DNA of 64,000 bases from Thalassotalea mangrovi. Lineage in GTDB: Bacteria > Pseudomonadota > Gammaproteobacteria > Enterobacterales > Alteromonadaceae. Location: assembly GCF_005116735.1 (NCBI RefSeq), contig NZ_SWDB01000009.1:1-64000 (forward strand), given 5' to 3'. The position numbers and the translations under genes were made by a program. Below are positions 1-7,667 of the stretch, in pieces (position 1 is the stretch's first letter; every line of letters starts with the position of its first letter). The notes under the pieces are model-generated. The model ran no database searches, was not told the origin of the DNA, and saw nothing but the letters and a program-made list of their open reading frames with translations.

Positions 1-147
1 TCTTACGAGCTATATGGTAAAACTGTCTTAACTTGAGTGCCCACACAAATTGCTTGATAACTACTTGTTAAAGAACAACTTCTTTCGAAGTTAACCAGAC
101 ATCACACTCGTGTCTGGCGTTTGCTCTGTCGTTCAGAGCGGATGCGC
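1..147 (-). other. rRNA operon leader with boxA antiterminator
   Basis: On the minus strand the leader contains boxA (TGTTCTTTAACAA, 65-77) followed by the TGTGTGGGCACTC motif that precedes mature 16S rRNA in gammaproteobacteria. A hairpin with 7-bp arms (95-101 with 111-117) lies between promoter and boxA. Mature 16S sequence is not included in the window. BoxA recruits the Nus antitermination complex in known rrn leaders. Confidence 0.8.
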
Positions 148-175
148 ATTCTACGTCATCCAGTTTTGATGTCAA
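148..175 (-). promoter_or_regulatory. rRNA operon promoter, proximal
   Basis: Read on the minus strand there is a consensus -35 TTGACA (170-175), a 16-bp spacer and -10 TAGAAT (148-153), followed by the GC-rich discriminator GCGCATCC typical of stringently controlled rRNA promoters. It drives transcription leftwards into the boxA leader and out of the window, so the 16S gene should lie just beyond position 1. Seen directly; assignment to rrn rests on the leader sequence downstream. Confidence 0.85.
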
Positions 176-263
176 CCGCTTTTTGAAAATTATTTTCGAA
201 AAGTTTCTGGCTTCAAAACCCTTCCTGGTTAGTCGTTGACTTGTCCCGTGGAAGTGGATGCGC

Positions 264-291
264 ATTTTAGGGATTTTCCTGGCGCCGTCAA
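264..291 (-). promoter_or_regulatory. rRNA operon promoter, distal
   Basis: This is a second minus-strand promoter about 116 bp upstream of the first: -35 TTGACG (286-291), 16-bp spacer, -10 TAAAAT (264-269), and the same GCGCATCC discriminator. Two tandem promoters with an identical discriminator are characteristic of bacterial rrn operons. Confidence 0.8.
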
Positions 292-541
292 CACCTGTTG
301 CAAGAAAAAATGCAAAAAAACGATCGTTCGCTCAAAAACAGAACAAAGCGAATAAAAAGCGCACAATAATTAGCAAATATCCCGTAAAACCGAGGGTAGA
401 TTAGGAGAAGCATGTTATCTAACCCGAGTAATTAATATCAAACAAACTGTAATTAAATTAACTTATCTACGGTCAAAAGAAGTCATCCGGGTAATAATTC
501 CAATTACAATGACAATTAATGAATATAAAAAGGAAACCATT

Positions 542-1174
542 TTGAAATTAGTTAACGCAATTATCGCAAGTCTAATGCTTATTGTGAGCGCCTCAAGCTT
601 CAGTAAGCCGATTGCAGAATCCGCTGAATTAGTCGCGCCATTATTGGTTGGCCAGGAAGTTCCTGAAGTAACAACTACGACATTGGAAGGTAAACAGGTT
701 TCATTAAAATCTGTACTTGCTGGCAAACCTACGGTTCTATTCTTCTATCGCGGTGGTTGGTGTCCATTCTGCAATGTGCAAATGGGACAGTTACAGGCCA
801 TTGAAAAAGATCTGGTTGATTTAGGCTATCAATTAATCGGTGTTTCTACTGACTCGCCAGCCGACCTGCAAAAAAGTATCACCAAGGAAGCACTCAGCTA
901 TCAGCTTCTGTCAGATTTTGATTCAAAAATGAGCCAGGCATTTGGCTTAGCGTTTTTTACTTCACAAAAGGTAACGGATCGCTATCTGGATAAACTGGAC
1001 TTACAAAATCCATTGCAAAAAAATGCAGCAGGAGAAGAACGATTAGTGCTACCCGCTCCAGCGGTATACGTTATTGATGATGAAGGTCTCATTCACTTTC
1101 AATATGTGAACCCTAACTTCCGCGTGAGATTAGAGCCGCAGTTATTACTAATGGCTGCCAAGCTAGCCAAGTAA
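542..1174 (+). CDS. Exported peroxiredoxin-like (AhpC/TSA family) protein
   Basis: A thioredoxin-fold protein, probably a periplasmic thiol peroxidase or reductase. After a signal peptide (about residues 1-22, ending near SSFS) comes an AhpC/TSA domain with the redox motif GGWCPFC (Cys74 and Cys77), then VYVIDDEGLIHF, the strand that closes the fold. The TTG at 542 is preferred because AAGGA sits 7 nt upstream and the protein then begins with a clean signal peptide. An in-frame ATG at 509 has no good ribosome site and would put hydrophilic residues in front. The gene is alone, with its own terminator shared with the convergent neighbour. The exact substrate cannot be told from sequence. Confidence 0.75.
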   Translation: MKLVNAIIASLMLIVSASSFSKPIAESAELVAPLLVGQEVPEVTTTTLEGKQVSLKSVLAGKPTVLFFYRGGWCPFCNVQMGQLQAIEKDLVDLGYQLIGVSTDSPADLQKSITKEALSYQLLSDFDSKMSQAFGLAFFTSQKVTDRYLDKLDLQNPLQKNAAGEERLVLPAPAVYVIDDEGLIHFQYVNPNFRVRLEPQLLLMAAKLAK

Positions 1175-1220
1175 TATACGCGTTATTAATAAGCCAAAAC
1201 TTGTTACCACCAGATAAAAG

Positions 1221-1252
1221 AAAAGGGCAGGTTTATAAACCTGCCCTTTTTA
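1221..1252. terminator. Bidirectional intrinsic terminator
   Basis: The hairpin AAAAGGGCAGG / CCTGCCCTTTT has a short TTATAA loop, with A and T tracts on both sides, between convergent genes ending at 1174 (+) and 1268 (-). It can terminate transcription from both directions. Confidence 0.85.
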
Positions 1253-1267
1253 TTTACAAAACAGATG

Positions 1268-2173
1268 TTATTGCAACAGGTTCGCTGGTGAATATTGATC
1301 GGTCAGTACCCGATAAGACGATTCCTGATACTCCTGGCGTTCAATTAATGAAGCGGTGTATTTCAAATCAATATCCAATTGCTGCAACGGCTCCTGCCAG
1401 TCTTTCACCCGATTTAATATCGTCCCCTCATCAGGAAGATGTTTACCGGCCAGAATAATACGATTACCTGAGTTGTTTCCCTTAGCTACCGAGTAAAAGT
1501 CACCGAATACGTCATGGTAGGTAGCCGTCTCATGGTGATACAACAAGGAACTGGAAAAGGTATTAGCGACAACCACACCATTATCCGTTAATAAAGATTT
1601 GGTCTCCTGCAGAAATTCGCGAGTCAATAAATGTTCGGGAATGTATTCACCATTAAAAGCATCAAGAATAATCAAATCGTATTGTTGCTTTTTCATCGCA
1701 GCGCGCTTAATGAAAATCCGGCCATCCTGGTTGAAGGTACGAATGTTCTCTGATTCTTTAAAGTCAAAGTACTCACGTGCAACATCGACGACGGCAGGAT
1801 CTATTTCTATGTTGTCTACCTGAATATCAGGAAATAACATTTGCAGGCTATTCGATAAGGTTCCACCACCCAGACCAATGATCAATACTTTTTCAGGGTT
1901 AGGCGTCACCAGCAAGCCAGTAAAGACAAATTTAGTGTAATCGAATACCAGACGATTAGGATCCTGCTTATCAATGCAAGACTGGCTGGAAACTCTGCGC
2001 TTTACCGAAAACTTTAAGCAGCGGATATTCTTCTTATCCTCGACAAATATATTTCGATAAAGTGAGCGCTGCTCTTTGATCACCTTGGCAACACCGACGG
2101 TAGGCATTAGCAACAACAGGCTTGTTAGTGCTGTGAATACCCATTTCGAATGATTACGATTAACGCTATCCAT
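1268..2173 (-). CDS. Spermidine synthase-like domain protein with N-terminal export/anchor segment
   Basis: Class I SAM-type Rossmann protein of the polyamine aminopropyltransferase (SpeE) superfamily. Motifs seen are VLIIGLGGG (nucleoside binding), the acidic IEIDPAVVDVA and DLIILDAFNG. Classical spermidine synthases carry a D-S-T-D-P type catalytic loop at the last site; here the second Asp is Asn, so aminopropyl transfer is doubtful. Residues 11-30 form a hydrophobic segment resembling a signal peptide or anchor, which would put the domain outside the cytoplasm. The start ATG has AGAGG about 8 nt upstream and overlaps the previous gene by 8 bp, so the two are probably translationally coupled. 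Together they equal one 'fused MFS/spermidine synthase' protein. Confidence 0.7.
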   Translation of the reverse strand: MDSVNRNHSKWVFTALTSLLLLMPTVGVAKVIKEQRSLYRNIFVEDKKNIRCLKFSVKRRVSSQSCIDKQDPNRLVFDYTKFVFTGLLVTPNPEKVLIIGLGGGTLSNSLQMLFPDIQVDNIEIDPAVVDVAREYFDFKESENIRTFNQDGRIFIKRAAMKKQQYDLIILDAFNGEYIPEHLLTREFLQETKSLLTDNGVVVANTFSSSLLYHHETATYHDVFGDFYSVAKGNNSGNRIILAGKHLPDEGTILNRVKDWQEPLQQLDIDLKYTASLIERQEYQESSYRVLTDQYSPANLLQ

Positions 2174-2789
2174 GAACCATTACCTCTGGTGACTTACGCA
2201 AGAAGAATTGTTGATACCCCCAGGCAATGGCACCTAACACCACCAGCAGCCCGCATAGGGAGAAGAGTATCTGATTCACCTCAAACCATAACACCAGGTA
2301 AAATGAAGTTAACAGTGTTCCCAGCGCACTGCCCATGGTTGATACGAAATATAATAAACCGGCGATTTGGCCACTTTTATCCTGGTGCGTCACCAACAGG
2401 CGAATCGAATAGGGCGATATCATGCCTAGTATAATGGTCGGGATAAGAAATAAAATGGTCGAGGCAACCAGGGAACCGTAGCGGCTGTCCTCTATATTGA
2501 TAAAAACCCAGTCGAGAATATCAGTGGTAAAATATATCAAGGGTAATAATGTCGCCCCAGCCAGGACAAAGATAATACCAAAGCGCTTTAACGATGGATT
2601 GTGCAGGGACAATCGCCCACCAAGCAAATAGCCAATGGATAACGCCAACATAAATACGGTAATGATACTACCCCAGACATGAACACTGGATCCAAAGTAA
2701 GGGGCGAGGATTCTGCCGCCCAGCAACTGAATGCCCATAATCGAAAAGCCGCCGGAGAAGGCGAGAAGAAAAATTAAAGGATTTTGCAC
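2166..2789 (-). CDS. Six-helix membrane protein, N-terminal half of fused MFS/spermidine synthase family
   Basis: An integral membrane protein with about six hydrophobic helices. It matches the transmembrane half of proteins annotated as fused MFS/spermidine synthase (typical features GGFSIMGIQLLGGRILAP near the N-terminus and GMISPYSIRL in the middle). The GTG at 2787-2789 is chosen because AGG lies about 7 nt upstream; an upstream TTG at 2807 would add six residues. It overlaps the downstream spermidine-synthase-like gene by 8 bp, indicating an operon and probably one complex. The transported substrate, if any, is unknown. Confidence 0.65.
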   Translation of the reverse strand: MQNPLIFLLAFSGGFSIMGIQLLGGRILAPYFGSSVHVWGSIITVFMLALSIGYLLGGRLSLHNPSLKRFGIIFVLAGATLLPLIYFTTDILDWVFINIEDSRYGSLVASTILFLIPTIILGMISPYSIRLLVTHQDKSGQIAGLLYFVSTMGSALGTLLTSFYLVLWFEVNQILFSLCGLLVVLGAIAWGYQQFFLRKSPEVMVHG

Positions 2790-2857
2790 GGTACAACCTG
2801 ACAACAAGCAATTAACTTGAGGTTAACTTAACAGTGATAGGCAGGTTCAGGCAATAG

Positions 2858-3874
2858 TTATTTAACGGACGACTCGCGGCTGATGAGCTGTACTGGCATT
2901 AAAATGGTTTTCGGTTTGGAACCGGCAATCATCGCCAACAGGTTGTCTACCAGCAACTGTCCCGCCAACAAGGTATCTTGCTTCACAGTTGTTAATGCGG
3001 GTTTTGAGACGCGCGCCATGGGAATATCGTCATAACCGACTACAGCAACATCGCCAGGGACCTGCAGTCCGGCTTCCTGCAGTGCTCGCATGGCACCGAT
3101 AGCAATCAGATCACTGGCACCAAATAAACCATCAAACGCCACTCCGCGTTTTAGTAGTTCTTTGGTTGCCTGGTAACCGGCCTGTTCTGTCGAAATGGCG
3201 TTGATTTGTAAATTTGAATCAATCGTCAAAGCTGCCGCTTCAAGCGCTTCCTTGTGGCCCTGGTAACGACCGAGAAATTCCGGTGCTGCCGCCGAAATCG
3301 TGCCGATAAAAGCCATGGTTTTACAACCCTGACTGATTAAATGTTCGGTCAGCTGCTTGCCGCCAGAAACATTGTCACCACCAATACTGGTCACCGGCAT
3401 ATCCGAAACTTCGGCACCAAAACGCACAAAATGGGTGCCTTGCTGATGCAGCTGCACCAGTTTTTCCCGATAATCCGTGTAATCACCATAGCCGAGCAGA
3501 ATAATACCATCGGCTTTGTTGCTATCGGCATATTCTGCGTGCCAGTCGTTATCCATTTCCTGGAACGATACCAATAAATCATAACCCGCATTTGAACAGG
3601 CGCGAGTAATTGAACCTAGCATGGATAAAAAGAATGGATTGATTTGTGACTCGTCAACGTCAGTGTCTTCAAATAACAATAGGGCGAGGGTATTACTTTG
3701 CTGGGAACGCAGATTACGAGCGTTTTTATCGACTTTGTAATTTAACTCTTTGGCAATCGCCTGAATTTTTCGACGCGTCTCCTCATTCACGAGGGGACTA
3801 TTACGCAGTGCCCTTGAAACCGTGGATTGTGAGACACCGGCTCGATAGGCGATATCAAAAGAAGTTGCTTTCAC
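2858..3874 (-). CDS. LacI/MalR-family transcriptional regulator of the alpha-glucan locus
   Basis: DNA-binding repressor with an N-terminal LacI helix-turn-helix (FDIAYRAGVSQSTVSRAL, residues about 6-23), the YKVDKNARNLRSQ hinge and a periplasmic-binding-protein-like effector domain (residues about 60-330, with GYDDIPMA and TTVKQD near the end). At 338 residues it is normal length. It lies downstream of the MFS/GH97/GH13 genes on the same strand. Family knowledge suggests it controls the maltodextrin genes, and the palindromes at 10647 and 10780 are the obvious candidate operators. The effector is inferred to be a maltose-type or glucose-type sugar. Confidence 0.85.
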   Translation of the reverse strand: MKATSFDIAYRAGVSQSTVSRALRNSPLVNEETRRKIQAIAKELNYKVDKNARNLRSQQSNTLALLLFEDTDVDESQINPFFLSMLGSITRACSNAGYDLLVSFQEMDNDWHAEYADSNKADGIILLGYGDYTDYREKLVQLHQQGTHFVRFGAEVSDMPVTSIGGDNVSGGKQLTEHLISQGCKTMAFIGTISAAAPEFLGRYQGHKEALEAAALTIDSNLQINAISTEQAGYQATKELLKRGVAFDGLFGASDLIAIGAMRALQEAGLQVPGDVAVVGYDDIPMARVSKPALTTVKQDTLLAGQLLVDNLLAMIAGSKPKTILMPVQLISRESSVK

Positions 3875-3950
3875 ATTAAACCGTCTGGATATAACTCAAT
3901 GAGAAAATGTTAACCCAACTTCAGAGGCTTGTATAGGATATAAATAAGCG

Positions 3951-4023
3951 GTGCGCAGGGTGTGCCCCTAAGAATCACTAATAGCTAGCGAAAAGCATTA
4001 GCTAAATAGAGCATCCTGCGCAC
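3951..4023. repeat. Long imperfect inverted repeat between regulator and MFS gene
   Basis: Nine-base arms (GTGCGCAGG at 3951-3959, CCTGCGCAC at 4015-4023) enclose an inner inverted repeat around TAGCTA. It lies upstream of the regulator start and downstream of the MFS stop, so it may be an RNA structure separating the two genes. A second hairpin (GGTTG...CAACC, about 4033-4060) follows directly beside the MFS stop codon. Neither has a T-tract. Confidence 0.45.
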
Positions 4024-4062
4024 TGACTGGGATGGTTGATGGGAATAATATCCCAACAACCG

Positions 4063-5523
4063 TTAGGCTTCTTCGTTGTCTTTTACAAAGCCAACAGAAA
4101 TCGCCGCTAACAACATTGACACGCCGGCAAGCATGATGATGTAGATAGCCTGATTGTCAAACACCGCACTTAAGATCCAACCGGAGAAAATACCGGACAC
4201 AATTTGCGGTGCGGCAATGGTGAAATTAAATATTCCCATATAGACGCCTGTTTTGCTCACCGGGAGTGAACCGGCAAGAATAGCGTACGGCATTGCCAGA
4301 ATTGCAGCCCAGGAAATGCCGATGCCAACCATAGGTAACAATAAATACACCGCCGCCTGAGGGACTTCGACCTGAGTGATCAGCAGGTTAACCTCTACCG
4401 CATTTGAAGGTTCAAATAACATAAAGGCAAAGTACCCCAAGGCACCGGCCAACAGCGACAATGAGTAGACCAGTTTACGACCGAATTTATCCGCTAATCT
4501 CGATAGAAATACCGAGAACACCGCAGCAAACAGAGAATATGCGGCAAATATAATACCGACCCAGTCGCCCGCTGCGCCTTTGGCATCCAAAATGGCCTGC
4601 GGCACTGCACCGACCTGAGCCAGATAATCCGGATCAAACCATTTGGCTTCTACGCCCCAGATATGTTGAGTAATCGCCGGCATTGAATAGACCCACATAA
4701 TAAACAATGCAAACCAGGAGAAAAACTGCACCACAGCCAGTTGACGCATGGTTTGCGGCATGGTTTTCATCAATCCAAAAAAATTACGCAGGCTTTGACC
4801 AATGCTGGTTTTTTGCTGATGTTCAGCGGCAATTGCAGCAGCATCTTCACCACGATAGGCATAGTGCTCTTCCGGTGGATATTCCTTGGTGCGAATAAAA
4901 GTCCACAGTACTGAGCCTAGTAATACGGTGGCGCCGATATAAAATGCCCAGGTTACTGACGGAGCTACCTCACCGGCCTTGGCGGTATTTTCAAGGCCAA
5001 TCACATTAGTCAATACGAATGGTAGGATCGAGCCAACTACCGCGCCGATATTAATCAGCAGGGATTGCACTGAATAACCGATATTACGTTGTGACGCTGG
5101 TACCATATCGGAAACCAGCGAACGAAATGGCTGGAAGCTGACATTAAATGACGCATCCATAAATGCAAGAATCATCGCACCGAATAGCATTGGCGCCATA
5201 ATTGCCACAAACAATGGCGCATTTGGCATCAGAATCATCCCTAAAGCAGCCAATACCGCGCCGGCAAGAATATAGGGCTTACGACGACCAAAGCGGCTCC
5301 AGGTTCTATCAGATGCAGATCCCACTATAGGTTGCACAATTAAGCCCATGATCGGCGCTACCAGCCAGAACAGAGACAGTGAATGCAGGTCAGCTCCCAA
5401 ATCGGAGAGAATGCGACTGACATTGGCATTTTGTAGCGCAAATCCGAATTGCACCCCTAAAAATCCGAAACTCACATTCCAGATTTGCCAAAACGATAAT
5501 TGTGGCTTTTGTTTCATTGTCAT
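4063..5523 (-). CDS. MFS sugar transporter (MalY/SLC45-like)
   Basis: A 12-helix major facilitator of the glycoside-pentoside/SLC45 type. The motifs DRTWSRFGRRKPYI (residues about 73-86, the loop 2-3 signature of sucrose/maltose symporters) and LADKFGRKL (the equivalent loop in the second half) are present. In Caulobacter the related MalY carries maltose across the inner membrane beside a TonB receptor, and the same role is inferred here. Length 486 residues is typical. ATG codons at 5523 and 5517 are both possible starts. The gene follows GH97 by 55 bp and very likely shares its transcript. Confidence 0.85.
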   Translation of the reverse strand: MTMKQKPQLSFWQIWNVSFGFLGVQFGFALQNANVSRILSDLGADLHSLSLFWLVAPIMGLIVQPIVGSASDRTWSRFGRRKPYILAGAVLAALGMILMPNAPLFVAIMAPMLFGAMILAFMDASFNVSFQPFRSLVSDMVPASQRNIGYSVQSLLINIGAVVGSILPFVLTNVIGLENTAKAGEVAPSVTWAFYIGATVLLGSVLWTFIRTKEYPPEEHYAYRGEDAAAIAAEHQQKTSIGQSLRNFFGLMKTMPQTMRQLAVVQFFSWFALFIMWVYSMPAITQHIWGVEAKWFDPDYLAQVGAVPQAILDAKGAAGDWVGIIFAAYSLFAAVFSVFLSRLADKFGRKLVYSLSLLAGALGYFAFMLFEPSNAVEVNLLITQVEVPQAAVYLLLPMVGIGISWAAILAMPYAILAGSLPVSKTGVYMGIFNFTIAAPQIVSGIFSGWILSAVFDNQAIYIIMLAGVSMLLAAISVGFVKDNEEA

Positions 5524-5578
5524 ACTTCTATTTTTGGCGCAGGCGCCATCCCCAAATTTTAAAACCCGTTGTCGTTAT

Positions 5579-7639
5579 TTATTTTGTAGCCTGCAATCGA
5601 ATTGCAAAGCCACCACTATTCGCCATCGTCAGTTTCAAAGTATCTTTAGCCGTTACCATTTTTTCTTCGATGGTAATCTCTGCCGGATTATCAACCCAGT
5701 TGGTCTGCTCTGAATCGCGATAAATCTGTGCCCGATATGTTACCCCTGGTTTCAGGAAGGACATATCAACACTCACATCCCTGGCATCTTCATCGGTCAG
5801 ACCACCAACAAACCAGTCCTGACTGTCTCTTTGCTGACGGGCAAAGATAACATAATCGCCAACTTCACCGGCCAGAGCAACACTCTTTTCCCAATCCGTC
5901 GGCACATCGCGGATAAACTGGAACGCCGGCAGGTTCGCTTCATAATTGCGAGGTAAGTCAGCAGCCATTTGAATCGGGCTGTATAACACTACGTATAGCG
6001 CTAACTGTTTCGCCAAGGTGGTTTGTGGACGGTTAGTATCTGCCCCGAGGCCATTAAAGGTCATATCGAAAATTCCCGGGGTAAAATCCATTGGCCCTGC
6101 CAACATCCGGGTATAAGGCAAAATTGCAGTGTGCTCTGGTGGATTTGGCGGATTGCCCCAGGCATTGAATTCCTGTCCTCGAGCCCCTTCCCTGGAAATC
6201 CAGTTTGGATAGGTACGACGTAAACCCGTGTCTTTCACCGGCTCATGGGTGTTAATTGAGATTTTATGTTTAGCGGCCAATTCAATGTTGTACAGATATT
6301 CATTGACCATAAACTGGCCATCATGCCACTCTTTGCGGGCAACACCATTTTCATCAATACGTTTGATATTACCACCATCGGCAACGTATCCGGTTTTTAC
6401 CTGGGCAACGCCGTGTTGTTGATATAGCGCAAACGCATCTTTCATTTGATTACGATAATTGGTCACATTACCGGACGTTTCGTGATGACCAATTAAACGT
6501 ACGCCTTTATCTTTGCCATATTCATAGATAGCGTCGATATCAAAATCCGGATAACTTTCGGTAAAGCTAAACACATCACCATTAAAGAACCAGTTGCCGT
6601 CCCAGCCAATGTTCCAGCCTTCAACGAGTACACCGTCAAAACCATATTTGCTGGCAAAATCCATATAACGTTTTACTTCACTAGTGGTTGCGCCATGCTT
6701 GTCACCGCTACCCCAGGTATTTTCATTGATATGCATTCCCCACCAGATACCGACGTATTTGCCCGGTTCTACCCAGGTCACATCACCGAGTTTATTGGGT
6801 TCATTTAAATTCAGGGTCAGGTGTGAATTAAGCAAGCCCGTCGCATCGTCACTGATTTGCACGGTACGCCAGGGCGTATTGAACGCTCCCTGCTTTTTCA
6901 CCAGAACACCGTCAGACCAAGGCGCCAGGTCCGCTTTCAAATAACCATGGCGCCGTTGATCCAGGCTCATTGCGGCATAATCAACAAGCGCCGCCTCATG
7001 AATGCTGACATGAACACCATTGGTTAATTTCATCGTAAATGGCGTATGAGCGCGATCAACTTCGCGTAACGCGGTGGTGTTATAGACATATTCATAACGA
7101 TTCCAGCCACGAGTTGGGATCCACCAGGTGGTGGCATCGGCATTTTTTTCCATCACGAATTCGGTTAACTCATTGGTAATGTTTACCTGATCCAATCCCG
7201 CTTGTTGTGGCACTTCATATCGGAAACCAACACCATCGTTAAACACCCTGATGCGTAAACCATAGGTATTTACCTTATCGCGATCGGCCGAGAAAACGAC
7301 CTTTAATTCATTGTGATGATCGACAATTTCTTTGCTTTCACCCCAAGGTTGCTGCCAGGTTTCATTTACCTGATTCCGCGTCGTAGATTTAATCTCAAAC
7401 CCGGTTTCAAAATATTCACTATCGCGAAAGACCAGGCCCAGCTGCGACGGCTCAATGATCTCCTTGTCGTCAAAGTCGATTCGATATTTCGGGGTTTTAT
7501 CATCATCACTAACGGTAAAAGTGATTCGTCCATCCGGAGAGGAAACTTTTACTTCTTTGGCCAACGCCGTTGCACTTAACGCGCCAAGCATTGCTATCAG
7601 GCAACAAATGCTGTTATTCACTCGCGTAAACTTATTCAT
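5579..7639 (-). CDS. GH97 alpha-glucosidase, secreted (SusB-like, inverting type)
   Basis: Glycoside hydrolase family 97. A signal peptide (about 1-27) precedes an N-terminal beta-sandwich, a TIM barrel and a C-terminal beta domain. Glutamates align with the Bacteroides SusB set: Glu387 (HHETSG), Glu466 (NTHEPV), Glu484 and Glu490 (SREGARGQE). The last three keep exactly the 18- and 6-residue spacing of SusB Glu508/526/532, so an inverting, calcium-dependent alpha-glucosidase is predicted. The ATG at 7637-7639 is chosen because AAGGAAAA lies just upstream and a signal peptide follows. It likely releases glucose from maltodextrins in the periplasm. It follows the GH13 gene by 28 bp. Confidence 0.9.
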   Translation of the reverse strand: MNKFTRVNNSICCLIAMLGALSATALAKEVKVSSPDGRITFTVSDDDKTPKYRIDFDDKEIIEPSQLGLVFRDSEYFETGFEIKSTTRNQVNETWQQPWGESKEIVDHHNELKVVFSADRDKVNTYGLRIRVFNDGVGFRYEVPQQAGLDQVNITNELTEFVMEKNADATTWWIPTRGWNRYEYVYNTTALREVDRAHTPFTMKLTNGVHVSIHEAALVDYAAMSLDQRRHGYLKADLAPWSDGVLVKKQGAFNTPWRTVQISDDATGLLNSHLTLNLNEPNKLGDVTWVEPGKYVGIWWGMHINENTWGSGDKHGATTSEVKRYMDFASKYGFDGVLVEGWNIGWDGNWFFNGDVFSFTESYPDFDIDAIYEYGKDKGVRLIGHHETSGNVTNYRNQMKDAFALYQQHGVAQVKTGYVADGGNIKRIDENGVARKEWHDGQFMVNEYLYNIELAAKHKISINTHEPVKDTGLRRTYPNWISREGARGQEFNAWGNPPNPPEHTAILPYTRMLAGPMDFTPGIFDMTFNGLGADTNRPQTTLAKQLALYVVLYSPIQMAADLPRNYEANLPAFQFIRDVPTDWEKSVALAGEVGDYVIFARQQRDSQDWFVGGLTDEDARDVSVDMSFLKPGVTYRAQIYRDSEQTNWVDNPAEITIEEKMVTAKDTLKLTMANSGGFAIRLQATK

Positions 7640-7667
7640 GAATTTTCCTTTTACTGTTGAATTGGCG

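Noticed and set aside
1..147. 16S rRNA gene
   Set aside because: Only leader sequence is present; no mature 16S start motif is seen.
509..541. ATG start for the peroxiredoxin-like gene
   Set aside because: Weak ribosome site and it would prepend hydrophilic residues before the signal peptide; TTG at 542 preferred, though not certain.
2166..2173. Frameshift splitting a fused MFS/spermidine synthase gene
   Set aside because: The downstream gene has its own ribosome site and start codon and a signal-like N-terminus, so a natural two-gene arrangement is more likely.
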